Assembly: GCF_038443675.1 (NCBI RefSeq)
Contig: NZ_CP151762.1
Coordinates: 2,914,001-2,978,000 of the forward strand
DNA from: Yoonia sp. G8-12
GTDB lineage: Bacteria > Pseudomonadota > Alphaproteobacteria > Rhodobacterales > Rhodobacteraceae
Reading direction: 5' to 3'
Length of the DNA: 64,000 nt
Part shown: piece after piece, positions 32,287-41,386 of the stretch
How the letters are laid out: the number at the start of each line of letters is the position of its first letter
Position numbering within the stretch: position 1 is the stretch's first letter
Program-made: the position numbers and the translations under genes
Notes under the pieces: model-generated
Database searches by the model: none
What the model saw: only the letters and a program-made list of their open reading frames with translations
Told to the model about the DNA's origin: nothing

Positions 32287-34323
32287 GTGTCCACTACAAC
32301 GCTTCTGAGTGACATCTTTGGCTTTGATGCCTTTCGGCCGGGCCAACAGGAAATCGTCGAAGCGGTTGTCGCGGGTGAAAACACGCTAGCGATTATGCCC
32401 ACAGGTGGCGGTAAATCCCTTTGCTTTCAATTGCCTGCCTTGGTGCGTGGTGGTGTCACCGTCGTAATCTCGCCACTGATTGCGTTGATGCGCGATCAGG
32501 TACGCGGCCTACGTGAAGCAGGGGTTGAAGCGGGCGCGCTGACTTCTGGCAATACCCCCGAAGAAACAGATGCCGTCTGGGAAGCCTTGGAGGCAGGCAC
32601 GCTCAAACTGCTCTATATGGCGCCAGAGCGGTTGGCTGCAGGTGGCACGATGAACATGCTGCGCCGTGCCGGTGTGGGCCTGATCGCGGTGGATGAGGCG
32701 CATTGCGTGAGCCAATGGGGCCATGATTTCCGCCCTGATTACCTGCGAATTGGTGAGCTGAAGCGGATGCTGGATGTGCCGCTGGCCGCGTTTACGGCCA
32801 CGGCTGATGCGGAAACCCGCGATGAGATTGTCGAAAAGCTGTTTGATGGCCAGCAACCCGCTACTTTTCTGCGTGGTTTTGACCGACCCAACATCCACCT
32901 TGCCTTTGCTGCCAAAGACGGGCCGCGCAATCAAATCCTGAACTTTGCTGGTGCGCGCAAAGGCCAGTCTGGTATCGTTTATTGTGGCACACGCGCCAAA
33001 ACCGAAACGCTGTCCAAGGCACTGGCCGATGCAGGCCATAGCACCTGCCATTATCACGGCGGGATGGAGGCGGATGACCGCCGCATTGTCGAACGCCGCT
33101 TTCAGCAAGAGGATGGGCTGATCGTTTGCGCCACCGTCGCCTTTGGCATGGGGATCGACAAACCCGATATCCGTTGGGTTGCCCATGCCGACCTACCCAA
33201 ATCTATTGAGGCCTATTATCAGGAAATTGGCCGCGCCGGGCGTGATGGCGATCCTGCGGAAACACTCACGCTGTTTGGACCTGATGATATCCGCTACCGT
33301 CGCCAACAGATTGATGAGGGGCTGGCTCCACCCGAACGCCGTGCCGCCGATCATGGGCGTTTGAACGCGCTCTTGGGTCTGGCAGAGGCGCTGCGCTGCC
33401 GTCGTCAGAACCTGCTAGAGTACTTTGGCGAAAACCCCGGGCCCTGTGGGAACTGCGATCTTTGCGACAAACCGGCAGAGGTCTTTGACGGTACCACCGC
33501 CGTGCGCATGGCGCTGTCTGCGGCCTTGCGCACCGAAGAATGGTTTGGCGCGGGGCATTTGATCGACATTCTGTTGGGCACCCCCACAGATAAGATCATG
33601 CAGCGTGGCCATGATAGCCTGCCTACCTTTGGTGTTGGCAAGGACTATGACAAACGCCAGTGGCAGGCGATTTTCCGGCAGATGATGGGGCATGATTTGC
33701 TGCGTCCTGATCGCGACCGACACGGCGCGTTGCGCATGACAGATCATGCGCGCCCCATCCTGCGCGGTGAGGCGACGATCGAGCTGCGCCGCGATACGAT
33801 AAAGGCTGCGCGCGGATCAGGCCCCAAAGTGCGGATGCTGGTCAGCGAAGAAGACGCGCCGCTGTTGTCGGCCCTCAAGGCCAAGCGCCGCTTTCTGGCG
33901 GAACAGGCGAATGCGCCCGCCTATATCATTTTCAACGACCGCACCTTGATTGAGATGGCTGAAAAGCGGCCCATGACCCTTGATCAGATGGCCCATATCG
34001 GTGGCGTTGGTGCAAAGAAACTGGCGACTTATGGACAGGATTTTCTGACGGTAATCGTTGGTGCAACCGAAGAGGTGCACCCGATGCGCCGCAAACTTGC
34101 GGGGCGCGATGAGGGGGCGGTCTATGATCGGCTGATGCAGGCGCAGGCAGTGTTGACGCGTGGCCCGCATGGCGCGGATAAACCGATGAGTTGTTCTGCC
34201 TCGATGCTGGCTAAGGTCGCGCAGATGCGCAATGCCGATATGGATAACCTGACCCGTGTCATTGGCGACAAATACGCCGAAAGGTTTGGCGAGGCATTTT
34301 TAGAGGTGCTAGAAGCCGGTTAA
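32287..34323 (+). CDS. recQ: ATP-dependent DNA helicase RecQ
   Basis: A 678-residue RecQ. Helicase motifs in order: motif 0 F-G-F-D-A-F-R-P-G-Q, motif I M-P-T-G-G-G-K-S near residue 39, D-E-A-H near 137, T-A-T-A near 171, and motif VI Q-E-I-G-R-A-G-R near 314. The RecQ-Ct zinc domain has C-R-R-Q-N-L-L-E-Y-F-G and C-G-N-C-D-L-C near 375-395, and an HRDC domain lies near 530-600. GTG 32287 is the start; the ribosome site is weak. It unwinds recombination intermediates and stalled forks. Confidence 0.96.
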   Translation: MSTTTLLSDIFGFDAFRPGQQEIVEAVVAGENTLAIMPTGGGKSLCFQLPALVRGGVTVVISPLIALMRDQVRGLREAGVEAGALTSGNTPEETDAVWEALEAGTLKLLYMAPERLAAGGTMNMLRRAGVGLIAVDEAHCVSQWGHDFRPDYLRIGELKRMLDVPLAAFTATADAETRDEIVEKLFDGQQPATFLRGFDRPNIHLAFAAKDGPRNQILNFAGARKGQSGIVYCGTRAKTETLSKALADAGHSTCHYHGGMEADDRRIVERRFQQEDGLIVCATVAFGMGIDKPDIRWVAHADLPKSIEAYYQEIGRAGRDGDPAETLTLFGPDDIRYRRQQIDEGLAPPERRAADHGRLNALLGLAEALRCRRQNLLEYFGENPGPCGNCDLCDKPAEVFDGTTAVRMALSAALRTEEWFGAGHLIDILLGTPTDKIMQRGHDSLPTFGVGKDYDKRQWQAIFRQMMGHDLLRPDRDRHGALRMTDHARPILRGEATIELRRDTIKAARGSGPKVRMLVSEEDAPLLSALKAKRRFLAEQANAPAYIIFNDRTLIEMAEKRPMTLDQMAHIGGVGAKKLATYGQDFLTVIVGATEEVHPMRRKLAGRDEGAVYDRLMQAQAVLTRGPHGADKPMSCSASMLAKVAQMRNADMDNLTRVIGDKYAERFGEAFLEVLEAG

Positions 34324-34342
34324 ACGCAAAGAGGAGACGATC

Positions 34343-35332
34343 ATGCGCGCGATCACCTACACCGCCTTTGGACCGGCCGCCGATGTCCTGACCCTAGAGG
34401 ACCTGCCCACGCCAGACCCCATGACAGGCGAGGTTTTGGTCCGCTTGCACACATCAGGGGTAAACCCGTCTGACATCCGCGCCCGCGCAGGCGGCCGCCC
34501 CGGCGTGACCAAGCCGCCCTTTCCCAAGATCATCCCCCACAGCGATGGTGCAGGTGTCATCGAAGCGGTTGGTGATGGTGTGTCGCCGGATCGGATCGGT
34601 CAGCGTGTCTGGGTCTGGAACGGCGCGTGGCAGCGCGCCTTTGGTACTGCCGCTGAATATATCGCCCTCCCCGCCGCGCAGGCTGTTCCTTTGCCTGATG
34701 CGGTTTCCTTCGCAACAGGCGCTGCGCTGGGCATCCCGGGGCTGACGGCGGTTCACGCCGTCCTTGGACAGGGTTCTGTTGAGGGCAAAACCGTCCTTGT
34801 CAGCGGTGGTGCGGGCACCGTGGGCCATTTGGCTGTGCAGGTCGCTGCTGCCTCTGGTGCGCAGGTTCTTGCGACGGCACGGGGTGCGTCTGCGATGCAA
34901 GCCGCTAAGGATGCAGGGGCGGCGGATGTCTTTGATTATTCCGCCGTAGACCTTGGCGCGCAGATCATGGACGCCACCGGTGGGAAGCCCATTGACCATA
35001 TTGCCGAAGTTGAGTTTGGCAAAAACGCTAGAACAATCTCTGAGGTCATCGCCGAGAATGGCACGGTGGCAGCCTATGGTTCGGCCAAAGACATGACGCC
35101 AGCGATTCCCTTTTATCCGCTGATGTTCAAGGCGGTGAAGATCAATCTGGTGCTGGTCTATCTGTTGACGTCGGAAGAGCGGGAAAAAGCCACTGGTCAA
35201 TTGAATGATCTGCTCGTCCGCGATGCACTGAACATCCGCATCTCGGATACGCTGGGTCTGGACCAATGTGCCACTGCACACGACATCATCGCACGCGGTG
35301 ATCGCGCAGGCTCTGTCATTCTGACACTCTAG
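34343..35332 (+). CDS. NADPH:quinone reductase-like zinc-independent MDR protein
   Basis: A 329-residue medium-chain dehydrogenase/reductase of the quinone oxidoreductase branch. N-terminal GroES-like fold with S-G-V-N-P-S-D-I near residue 39, then cofactor-binding V-S-G-G-A-G-T-V-G-H near 152. The R near 180 (A-T-A-R-G) suits NADPH. No zinc ligands of alcohol dehydrogenases are seen. It reduces quinones or enones; substrate unknown. GAGGAG precedes the start. Confidence 0.9.
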   Translation: MRAITYTAFGPAADVLTLEDLPTPDPMTGEVLVRLHTSGVNPSDIRARAGGRPGVTKPPFPKIIPHSDGAGVIEAVGDGVSPDRIGQRVWVWNGAWQRAFGTAAEYIALPAAQAVPLPDAVSFATGAALGIPGLTAVHAVLGQGSVEGKTVLVSGGAGTVGHLAVQVAAASGAQVLATARGASAMQAAKDAGAADVFDYSAVDLGAQIMDATGGKPIDHIAEVEFGKNARTISEVIAENGTVAAYGSAKDMTPAIPFYPLMFKAVKINLVLVYLLTSEEREKATGQLNDLLVRDALNIRISDTLGLDQCATAHDIIARGDRAGSVILTL

Positions 35333-35389
35333 ATTGACCCGCCGCTAGCTTCGCTCTAGCAAGCGCACATTCTGACAAAGGGCAAAGAC

Positions 35390-36295
35390 ATGGCACGCAG
35401 ACGCAAAGGTCGCGATATTTCGGGTTGGTTGGTGGTGGATAAACCTGCCGGCATCACATCAACTGCGGTCGTCAATAAGGTGCGCTGGGCGCTTGATGCC
35501 AAAAAGGCCGGTCATGCAGGTACGCTTGATCCTGAAGCAACCGGTGTTCTGGCCGTCGCATTGGGCGAGGCGACCAAGACGGTGCCTTACATCACCGATG
35601 CCTTGAAGGCCTATACTTTTACCGTACGCCTTGGTCAGGCCACAAACACCGATGATGCCGAGGGCGAGGTGATTGCAACCTCTGATCTGCGCCCCGATGA
35701 TGCGGCGATCAAGGCTGCGCTGGGTGCCTTTGTTGGTGACATCATGCAGGTTCCGCCACAGTTCTCTGCTGTAAAGGTGGATGGTGAACGCGCCTATAAA
35801 AAGGCCCGCGACGGTGAAGAAATGGATCTTGCTGCGCGCCCTTTGTGGGTGGAGGAACTGTTGCTGATAGACCGCCCCAATGCCGATCATGTCGTCCTGG
35901 AAATGACGTGCGGCAAGGGTGGTTACGTGCGTTCCATCGCCCGCGATCTGGGCGATGCGCTGGGCTGTAAGGCGCATGTCAAGTCGCTGCGGCGTGTGTG
36001 GTCTGGTCCGTTTCAGGCCGCGGATGGGGTGACTTTGGAACAAGTTGATGCATTGGCCAAAACACCCGAACTTGATGCGTTCATACAACCCTTGGAAGTG
36101 GGGCTAAGCGACCTGCAAGAGGTGCGTTGTTTGGCGGAAAGTGTTGCCAAGCTACGCAATGGCAATCCGGCGTCTGTGATCGCGACAGGTGTCGATTTCG
36201 GCGATGAAGTCTGGGCCTCATATGAGGGCAAGGCGATTGCGGTTGGCACCTATCGCGGCGGTGAAATCCAGCCGTCGCGCGTGTTTGTCGCCTGA
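35390..36295 (+). CDS. truB: tRNA pseudouridine(55) synthase
   Basis: A 301-residue TruB. W-L-V-V-D-K-P-A-G-I-T-S and G-H-A-G-T-L-D-P-E-A-T-G-V-L-A lie at residues 13-55, with the catalytic Asp in T-L-D-P. Y-K-K-A-R near 130 and a terminal PUA-like segment are present. It isomerises U55 in the T loop of tRNAs. Near rpsO and pnp in the same direction, as in many bacteria, although other genes separate them here. The DUF1643 gene follows after 4 bases. Confidence 0.96.
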   Translation: MARRRKGRDISGWLVVDKPAGITSTAVVNKVRWALDAKKAGHAGTLDPEATGVLAVALGEATKTVPYITDALKAYTFTVRLGQATNTDDAEGEVIATSDLRPDDAAIKAALGAFVGDIMQVPPQFSAVKVDGERAYKKARDGEEMDLAARPLWVEELLLIDRPNADHVVLEMTCGKGGYVRSIARDLGDALGCKAHVKSLRRVWSGPFQAADGVTLEQVDALAKTPELDAFIQPLEVGLSDLQEVRCLAESVAKLRNGNPASVIATGVDFGDEVWASYEGKAIAVGTYRGGEIQPSRVFVA

Positions 36296-36299
36296 TCCT

Positions 36300-36812
36300 T
36301 TGATCACGCGGACACATATCAAAGACGACGCGCCTTCGACGGCTACTTACTCTGACTGTGAACGCTACCGCTATGCGTTGACCCGCACGTGGGATGCGCA
36401 GGGCAAGCGGGTTTTGTTTGTCATGCTGAACCCGTCCAAGGCGACCGAGGTGCAGAACGACCCGACAGTGGAACGTTGCGAAAGACGTGCCCGCGCTCTG
36501 GGCTTTGGCGCGTTTCAGGTGACCAACATTTTTGCTTGGCGCGACACTGACCCGTTTCAGATGCGCAAGGCGCCTGATCCGGTAGGTCCCGAGAACGATA
36601 CCGCTATCCGCGAAGGTGCGGCTTGGGCCGATCAGATTATCGCGGCTTGGGGTACCCATGGCGCGCACTTGGATCGCGGCCCGCAGACCGAGGCGCTCTT
36701 GCGCGATGTGGGCAAGCCGCTCTTTTCCCTTGGGCTGAGCAAACATGGGCATCCCAAGCACCCGCTCTATATCAGCTATGCGCAACAACCGATCCTTTGG
36801 GATGCTGGTTAA
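36300..36812 (+). CDS. DUF1643 family protein
   Basis: A 170-residue protein matching DUF1643: V-L-F-V-M-L-N-P-S-K-A near residue 40, D-P-T-V-E-R-C-E-R-R-A, F-Q-V-T-N-I-F-A-W-R, then I-I-A-A-W-G-T-H-G and a terminal G-H-P-K-H-P-L-Y-I. TTG at 36300 is chosen because it lies just after the truB stop; no ATG suits. Function unknown. It probably shares the truB transcript. Confidence 0.82.
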   Translation: MITRTHIKDDAPSTATYSDCERYRYALTRTWDAQGKRVLFVMLNPSKATEVQNDPTVERCERRARALGFGAFQVTNIFAWRDTDPFQMRKAPDPVGPENDTAIREGAAWADQIIAAWGTHGAHLDRGPQTEALLRDVGKPLFSLGLSKHGHPKHPLYISYAQQPILWDAG

Positions 36813-36823
36813 AACCGCACGCG

Positions 36824-36831
36824 TTAACCAT
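36824..36831. promoter_or_regulatory. possible CtrA half-site
   Basis: TTAACCAT matches the CtrA half-site known from alphaproteobacteria. It lies 91 bases before the RTX gene start. Only one half is present, so the call is tentative. Confidence 0.35.
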
Positions 36832-36921
36832 TTGTTCAGAATTTGAAGGTTTCCGCATGTGCCGCATGTTATCACGTCGCCCTGAGGGTCGGGGGCGACT
36901 CGTGGATGACAGGTTTTTGAA

Positions 36922-37761
36922 ATGCTTGCTCTGTTTGGATTGATGGGGGTCGCAATGTCGGCGATCGTGATGTTGGACACAGATGAGGCCTCCGAGCCTA
37001 CGGATGACGGGATCGCGGATGAGGACGATCCCAGTATCGAGATTGAGCCGATTGACGAGCTGATCGACCCCGGCGACGCAAACACCGTGATATTCTCGGG
37101 CGCTCTGGACGACATTGTCCTGACGGGTGCAGGCAATGATTATCTGCATGGCGAAGACGGAGACGATTATTTGGCCAGTGGCGCTGGTGATGACACTTTG
37201 CAGGGCGGGCGTGGTGACGATGTCCTTGTTGGCGGTGCGGGTAATGATCTGTTGAACGGTCATATTGGCGATGATGTGCTCAGTGGCGGTGCGGGCGACG
37301 ATGCGCTGAACGGCGGCAGCGGCGATGATGTATTGATGGGTGACGCCGGTGATGATGCGCTGCTTGGCTCTTTGGGCGATGATCGTTTGGTTGGTGGTGC
37401 TGGTGCTGACACGCTGCACGGCGGGTCAGGCAATGACATCCTCTATGATCGGGGGGATGAAGATGCCGACTACCTTAATGGTGGTACCGGTAATGATGTT
37501 TTGATGGGTGGTGCGGGCGATAATCTGCATGGTGGAACAGGGGCCGATACTTTTGCGCTGTTGCATGGGAACGACGTGTTCGTCGAAGATTTTGACGCAG
37601 GACAGGACGTGATCGAGATCACCTATGAGGGTGCGCTGCCCCTGTTGCGGACGGCCGAAACAGATGATGGATTGGTTCTTTTCGCCGATGATGCGATTGT
37701 TGCGACTTTCCCTGATCTGGCAGATCTGGATGTGACACGGATTGTGCTTATTGCCACGTAA
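36922..37761 (+). CDS. RTX calcium-binding repeat protein
   Basis: A 279-residue acidic protein. One hydrophobic N-terminal segment (M-L-A-L-F-G-L-M-G-V-A-M-S-A-I-V-M-L) could be a membrane anchor or signal. A D/E-rich linker follows, and from about residue 55 to 215 at least eight nonapeptide repeats of the form G-G-x-G-x-D-x-L/V. A C-terminal beta region follows. RTX repeats bind Ca2+ outside the cell; secretion is normally through a type I system, which is not encoded nearby. A CtrA half-site lies upstream. Confidence 0.88.
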   Translation: MLALFGLMGVAMSAIVMLDTDEASEPTDDGIADEDDPSIEIEPIDELIDPGDANTVIFSGALDDIVLTGAGNDYLHGEDGDDYLASGAGDDTLQGGRGDDVLVGGAGNDLLNGHIGDDVLSGGAGDDALNGGSGDDVLMGDAGDDALLGSLGDDRLVGGAGADTLHGGSGNDILYDRGDEDADYLNGGTGNDVLMGGAGDNLHGGTGADTFALLHGNDVFVEDFDAGQDVIEITYEGALPLLRTAETDDGLVLFADDAIVATFPDLADLDVTRIVLIAT

Positions 37762-37896
37762 CAAATCCCTTTCCTTTTGCGCAGAATCCCCCTAAACGCA
37801 CGCATCTGCGCGGGTTTGCCCGCACGGACCCTCCACGGGCCTTTCTGGACGACATCCCGGATCGTGCCATTAACCCTTGATACAAAGGAGACCCCG

Positions 37897-38166
37897 ATGT
37901 CGATTACTGCTGAAGACAAAACACGGATCATGAAGGAATTTGCAACCAAAGAGGGCGACACTGGTTCCCCCGAGGTGCAAGTCGCTATCCTGTCCAGCCG
38001 CATCGCGACACTGACAGAGCACTTCAAGACCCACAAAAAAGACAACCACGGTCGCCGTGGTCTGCTGAAAATGGTTGCGCTGCGTCGTAAGCTTTTGGAC
38101 TACACCAAAGCCAAGGACGAAGCCCGCTACCAAAGCCTGATCGAGCGTCTGGGCCTGCGTCGCTAA
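37897..38166 (+). CDS. rpsO: 30S ribosomal protein S15
   Basis: An 89-residue S15: the conserved G-D-T-G-S-P-E-V-Q-V-A and H-F-K-T-H-K-K-D-N-H-G-R-R-G-L segments are present, ending G-L-R-R. The start ATG 37897 has AAAGGAG upstream. S15 binds the central domain of 16S rRNA. Normally pnp follows directly; here another gene lies between them. Confidence 0.98.
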   Translation: MSITAEDKTRIMKEFATKEGDTGSPEVQVAILSSRIATLTEHFKTHKKDNHGRRGLLKMVALRRKLLDYTKAKDEARYQSLIERLGLRR

Positions 38167-38197
38167 GGCGATACGATCGAGAACGGATTACGGAAAG

Positions 38198-38223
38198 CGC
38201 CCGCCATTTGGTGGGCGTTTTTT
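38198..38223 (+). terminator. intrinsic terminator of rpsO
   Basis: CGCCCGCC / GGTGGGCG (one G-U pair) with an ATTT loop is followed by six T residues, 31 bases past the rpsO stop. It would separate rpsO from pnp transcription. Confidence 0.92.
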
Positions 38224-38384
38224 GTTTTGGGCGGGGTGCAGCTTGGCGAAGAAAGCCGACCTGTGTGAAGTAACTGGCAGTCATCGTCAGAAATTTATTG
38301 GGCCTGCCGATGGCCTCTATTCTTATAGTCATAGTTGGCCGGTATCCTTAAGCTAGGAATTCTTTAAACACTGGGAGCGAAAAA

Positions 38385-38969
38385 ATGACTGATACCATCA
38401 GTGAATTGGTGAGCCGTATTCGCAGCATGGAAGAAGAGCTTGAACAAGAACTTGAGCGTCATCGCCGTGAATTCCGCTATCATATCAAGAGGGGTCGGGT
38501 CATATTTGAGCGCGAAGTGCGGCAACGGCATCAGGTGCTCAGGCGAAAGTTACTATCCTATGTGGCCGGTGCACGACCTCTTGTCGTAGTTACCGCACCT
38601 GTCATTTATTCAGTGATATTTCCGTTTGTTTTGCTGGATCTATTCGTGACACTTTATCAGGCAATATGTTTTCCAGTTTACGGGATCAAAAAAGTTCGCC
38701 GTGCTGATTTCATTACCTTCGACCGTAAGCATCTTTCTTATCTGAACGGGCTTGAAAAGCTCAACTGCATGTACTGCTCATACGGCAACGGTTTGTTGGC
38801 TTACTCTGTAGAAATCGCTGGTCGTACCGAGAAATACTGGTGTCCGATTAAACACGCAAAACGGATGGCAGGCGCGCATCGCTACTATCCCGAATTCTTG
38901 GAATATGGAGATGCAGAGGGTTATCACCAGCGCCAAAGATCATCTGACACGGCAACGACAAGGCCATGA
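38385..38969 (+). CDS. coiled-coil and membrane protein with conserved cysteine motifs
   Basis: A 194-residue protein: an N-terminal charged coiled coil (residues 1-55), a hydrophobic hairpin at about 64-100 with two membrane segments, and a C-terminal domain with C-M-Y-C-S-Y-G-N-G near 128 and Y-W-C-P-I-K-H-A near 150. The C-x2-C plus C/H cluster looks like a metal site. GGAGCG precedes the start. I do not recognise a named family; similar proteins occur in other bacteria but without a role that I know. It is inserted between rpsO and pnp after the rpsO terminator. Confidence 0.75.
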   Translation: MTDTISELVSRIRSMEEELEQELERHRREFRYHIKRGRVIFEREVRQRHQVLRRKLLSYVAGARPLVVVTAPVIYSVIFPFVLLDLFVTLYQAICFPVYGIKKVRRADFITFDRKHLSYLNGLEKLNCMYCSYGNGLLAYSVEIAGRTEKYWCPIKHAKRMAGAHRYYPEFLEYGDAEGYHQRQRSSDTATTRP

Positions 38970-39167
38970 CGTTTGCTGATAGCCGGTCTATGCCCAAACC
39001 TGCCATTCGTGCCCTCCCCTTCCCAAACGCCTCAATCTGCGATAAGCCCCAAAAATCTTGAAAGACTGGCGCCCGCATTCCAGCGCCTGACCAAAGAAGA
39101 TACCGGGATGAGGGGGAATACGCCCCCTACGCAAAAGGCCGCGAAAATGGCCAACTAGGAAAACATC

Positions 39168-41300
39168 ATGTTTAATGAAGTGAAGAAATCAATTCAGTGG
39201 GGCGAAGAAACGCTGACACTGGAAACGGGCAAGGTTGCCCGCCAAGCCGATGGCTCTGTCATCGCAACATTGGGCGAAACCAGCGTTATGGCGAACGTGA
39301 CTTTCGCACGCCAGCAAAAGCCCGGTCAGGACTTTTTCCCGCTGACCGTCCACTACCAAGAAAAGTATTACGCTGCCGGTAAAGTACCAGGTGGCTTTTT
39401 CAAGCGCGAAGCGCGTCCCACTGAAAAAGAGACGCTGACATCCCGCCTGATCGACCGCCCAATTCGCCCGCTGTTCGTCCCCGGCTTCAAAAACGAAGTT
39501 CTGGTGATGTGCACCGTGCTGTCGCACGACATGGTCAACGACCCCGACATGGTTGCGATGATCGCGGCCTCTGCGGCGCTGACCATCTCTGGCGCGCCGT
39601 TCCGTGGTCCGATTGCTGCGTGCCGCGTTGGTTTTGAGGATGGCGAATACATCCTGAACCCCGAAATCGACGACATGCATAACCTGCGCATGAACCCGGA
39701 GCAGCGTTTGGACCTTGTTGTTGCCGGCACCAAAGACGCCGTAATGATGGTGGAATCCGAAGCCTACGAGCTGTCCGAGGACGAAATGCTGGGTGCGGTC
39801 ACATTCGCACACCAGCAGATCCAGCCTGTGATCGACTTGATCATTGATCTGGCCGAAGATTGCGCAAAAGAGCCGTTTGATTTCCAGCCGGTTGATTACT
39901 CGGATCTGTCCGCAGCTGTCAAAGCCGCTGGCGAAGACAAGATGCGCGCCGCCTATGCAATCACCGACAAGCAAGAGCGGACTGCTGCCGTTTCAGCCGC
40001 CAAGGCTGAGATTGTTGAGGCTCTGACAGAAGAGCAGCAGGAAGATGGCAACCTTGGTGCGGCCCTGAAGAAGCTGGAATCCAGCGTTTTGCGTGGCGAT
40101 GTCGTGAAGAACGGCAAGCGTATTGATGGCCGTGCGCTCGACACGATCCGTCCGATCGTTTCCGAGACAGGTATCCTGCCACGGACACACGGGTCTGCCT
40201 TGTTCACACGTGGCGAAACCCAAGGTCTGGTTGTGACCACATTGGGCACCGGCGACGACGAGCAGATGATCGACGCGCTGACCGGCATGTATAAATCCAA
40301 CTTCATGCTGCACTATAACTTCCCTCCCTATTCGGTTGGTGAAGTTGGCCGCGTCTCTGGCCCGGGCCGTCGCGAGATTGGTCATGGTAAGCTGGCATGG
40401 CGTGCGTTGCAGGCGGTTCTGCCTGCGCCAACGGATTTCCCGTATACCATTCGTCTGGTGTCGGAGATCACGGAATCAAACGGTTCATCTTCGATGGCGT
40501 CTGTTTGTGGTGGTTCCTTGTCCATGATGGACGCAGGCGTTCCGCTGAAAGCACCAGTTGCTGGTGTGGCGATGGGTCTGGTGATGGAAGACGATGGCGA
40601 ATATGCCATCCTGTCCGACATCCTGGGTGACGAAGACCACCTTGGCGACATGGACTTCAAGGTTGCGGGTACCGAAAACGGCATCACATCCTTGCAGATG
40701 GACATCAAGATCGCAGGCATCACGCCTGAGATCATGAAAAAGGCGCTTGAGCAGGCCAAAGCTGGCCGTCTGCATATCCTTGGCGAGATGAGCAAAGCGA
40801 TCACCGGCGCGCAGGAATTCAGCGTTCACGCACCAAAGATCGAAACGATGCAGATTCCAACCGACAAGATCCGTGAAGTGATCGGGTCCGGCGGTAAGGT
40901 CATCCGCGAGATCGTGGAAACATCCGGTGCCAAGGTCGATATCAACGACGATGGTGTGATCAAGCTGGCATCCAACGATGCCGAAGCGATCAAGCGTGCC
41001 TATGACATGATCCACTCGATCGTGGCAGAGCCGGAAGAGGGCGTGATCTACAAAGGTACAGTCGTCAAACTGGTCGATTTTGGCGCCTTCGTGAACTTCT
41101 TTGGTAAGCGCGATGGTCTGGTGCACGTGTCCCAGATTGAAAACAAGCGTCTGAACCATCCTTCCGATGTCCTTAAGGAAGGTCAGGAAGTCTGGGTCAA
41201 GCTGCTTGGCTTTGATGATCGCGGTAAGGTCCGTTTGGCCATGAAGATGGTTGATCAGGAAACCGGCAAAGAGATCACAAAGGAAGAAGCGGCCGAGTAA
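39168..41300 (+). CDS. pnp: polyribonucleotide nucleotidyltransferase
   Basis: A 710-residue PNPase: two RNase PH domains (residues about 10-145 and 310-540), a linking helical domain, then KH (I-P-T-D-K-I-R-E-V-I-G-S-G-G-K-V-I near 560) and S1 (G-V-I-Y-K-G-T-V-V-K-L-V-D-F-G-A near 625) RNA-binding domains. Landmarks F-F-P-L-T-V-H-Y-Q-E-K-Y-Y-A and T-R-L near the second active site are present. It degrades RNA 3' to 5' by phosphorolysis in the degradosome. A very strong terminator follows. Confidence 0.98.
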   Translation: MFNEVKKSIQWGEETLTLETGKVARQADGSVIATLGETSVMANVTFARQQKPGQDFFPLTVHYQEKYYAAGKVPGGFFKREARPTEKETLTSRLIDRPIRPLFVPGFKNEVLVMCTVLSHDMVNDPDMVAMIAASAALTISGAPFRGPIAACRVGFEDGEYILNPEIDDMHNLRMNPEQRLDLVVAGTKDAVMMVESEAYELSEDEMLGAVTFAHQQIQPVIDLIIDLAEDCAKEPFDFQPVDYSDLSAAVKAAGEDKMRAAYAITDKQERTAAVSAAKAEIVEALTEEQQEDGNLGAALKKLESSVLRGDVVKNGKRIDGRALDTIRPIVSETGILPRTHGSALFTRGETQGLVVTTLGTGDDEQMIDALTGMYKSNFMLHYNFPPYSVGEVGRVSGPGRREIGHGKLAWRALQAVLPAPTDFPYTIRLVSEITESNGSSSMASVCGGSLSMMDAGVPLKAPVAGVAMGLVMEDDGEYAILSDILGDEDHLGDMDFKVAGTENGITSLQMDIKIAGITPEIMKKALEQAKAGRLHILGEMSKAITGAQEFSVHAPKIETMQIPTDKIREVIGSGGKVIREIVETSGAKVDINDDGVIKLASNDAEAIKRAYDMIHSIVAEPEEGVIYKGTVVKLVDFGAFVNFFGKRDGLVHVSQIENKRLNHPSDVLKEGQEVWVKLLGFDDRGKVRLAMKMVDQETGKEITKEEAAE

Positions 41301-41325
41301 TCTGGTCCTGCAACGTCAGAAAAAG

Positions 41326-41358
41326 AATGGCCCGGGCAAATTTGCCCGGGCCATTTTT
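41326..41358. terminator. bidirectional terminator between pnp and peroxiredoxin
   Basis: AATGGCCCGGGCAAA and TTTGCCCGGGCCATT form a continuous 15-base palindrome, giving a 12-bp stem with a 6-base loop. T-runs flank both sides (TTTT on plus; TCTTTTT on minus), so it can end both converging genes. Confidence 0.95.
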
Positions 41359-41386
41359 CGTTTCTTTGTTAGATCGCAGGCGGTGT

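Noticed and set aside
37100..37560. Repeat-rich DNA resembling a short tandem array or CRISPR
   Set aside because: It encodes RTX nonapeptides; the DNA units vary and lack constant spacers.
38973..39158. 61-codon frame between the Cys-rich protein and pnp
   Set aside because: Proline-rich without features and no ribosome site; read as untranslated leader.
39189..39974. 261-codon minus-strand frame inside pnp
   Set aside because: A shadow of pnp; His/Gln-rich low-complexity translation typical of antisense frames.
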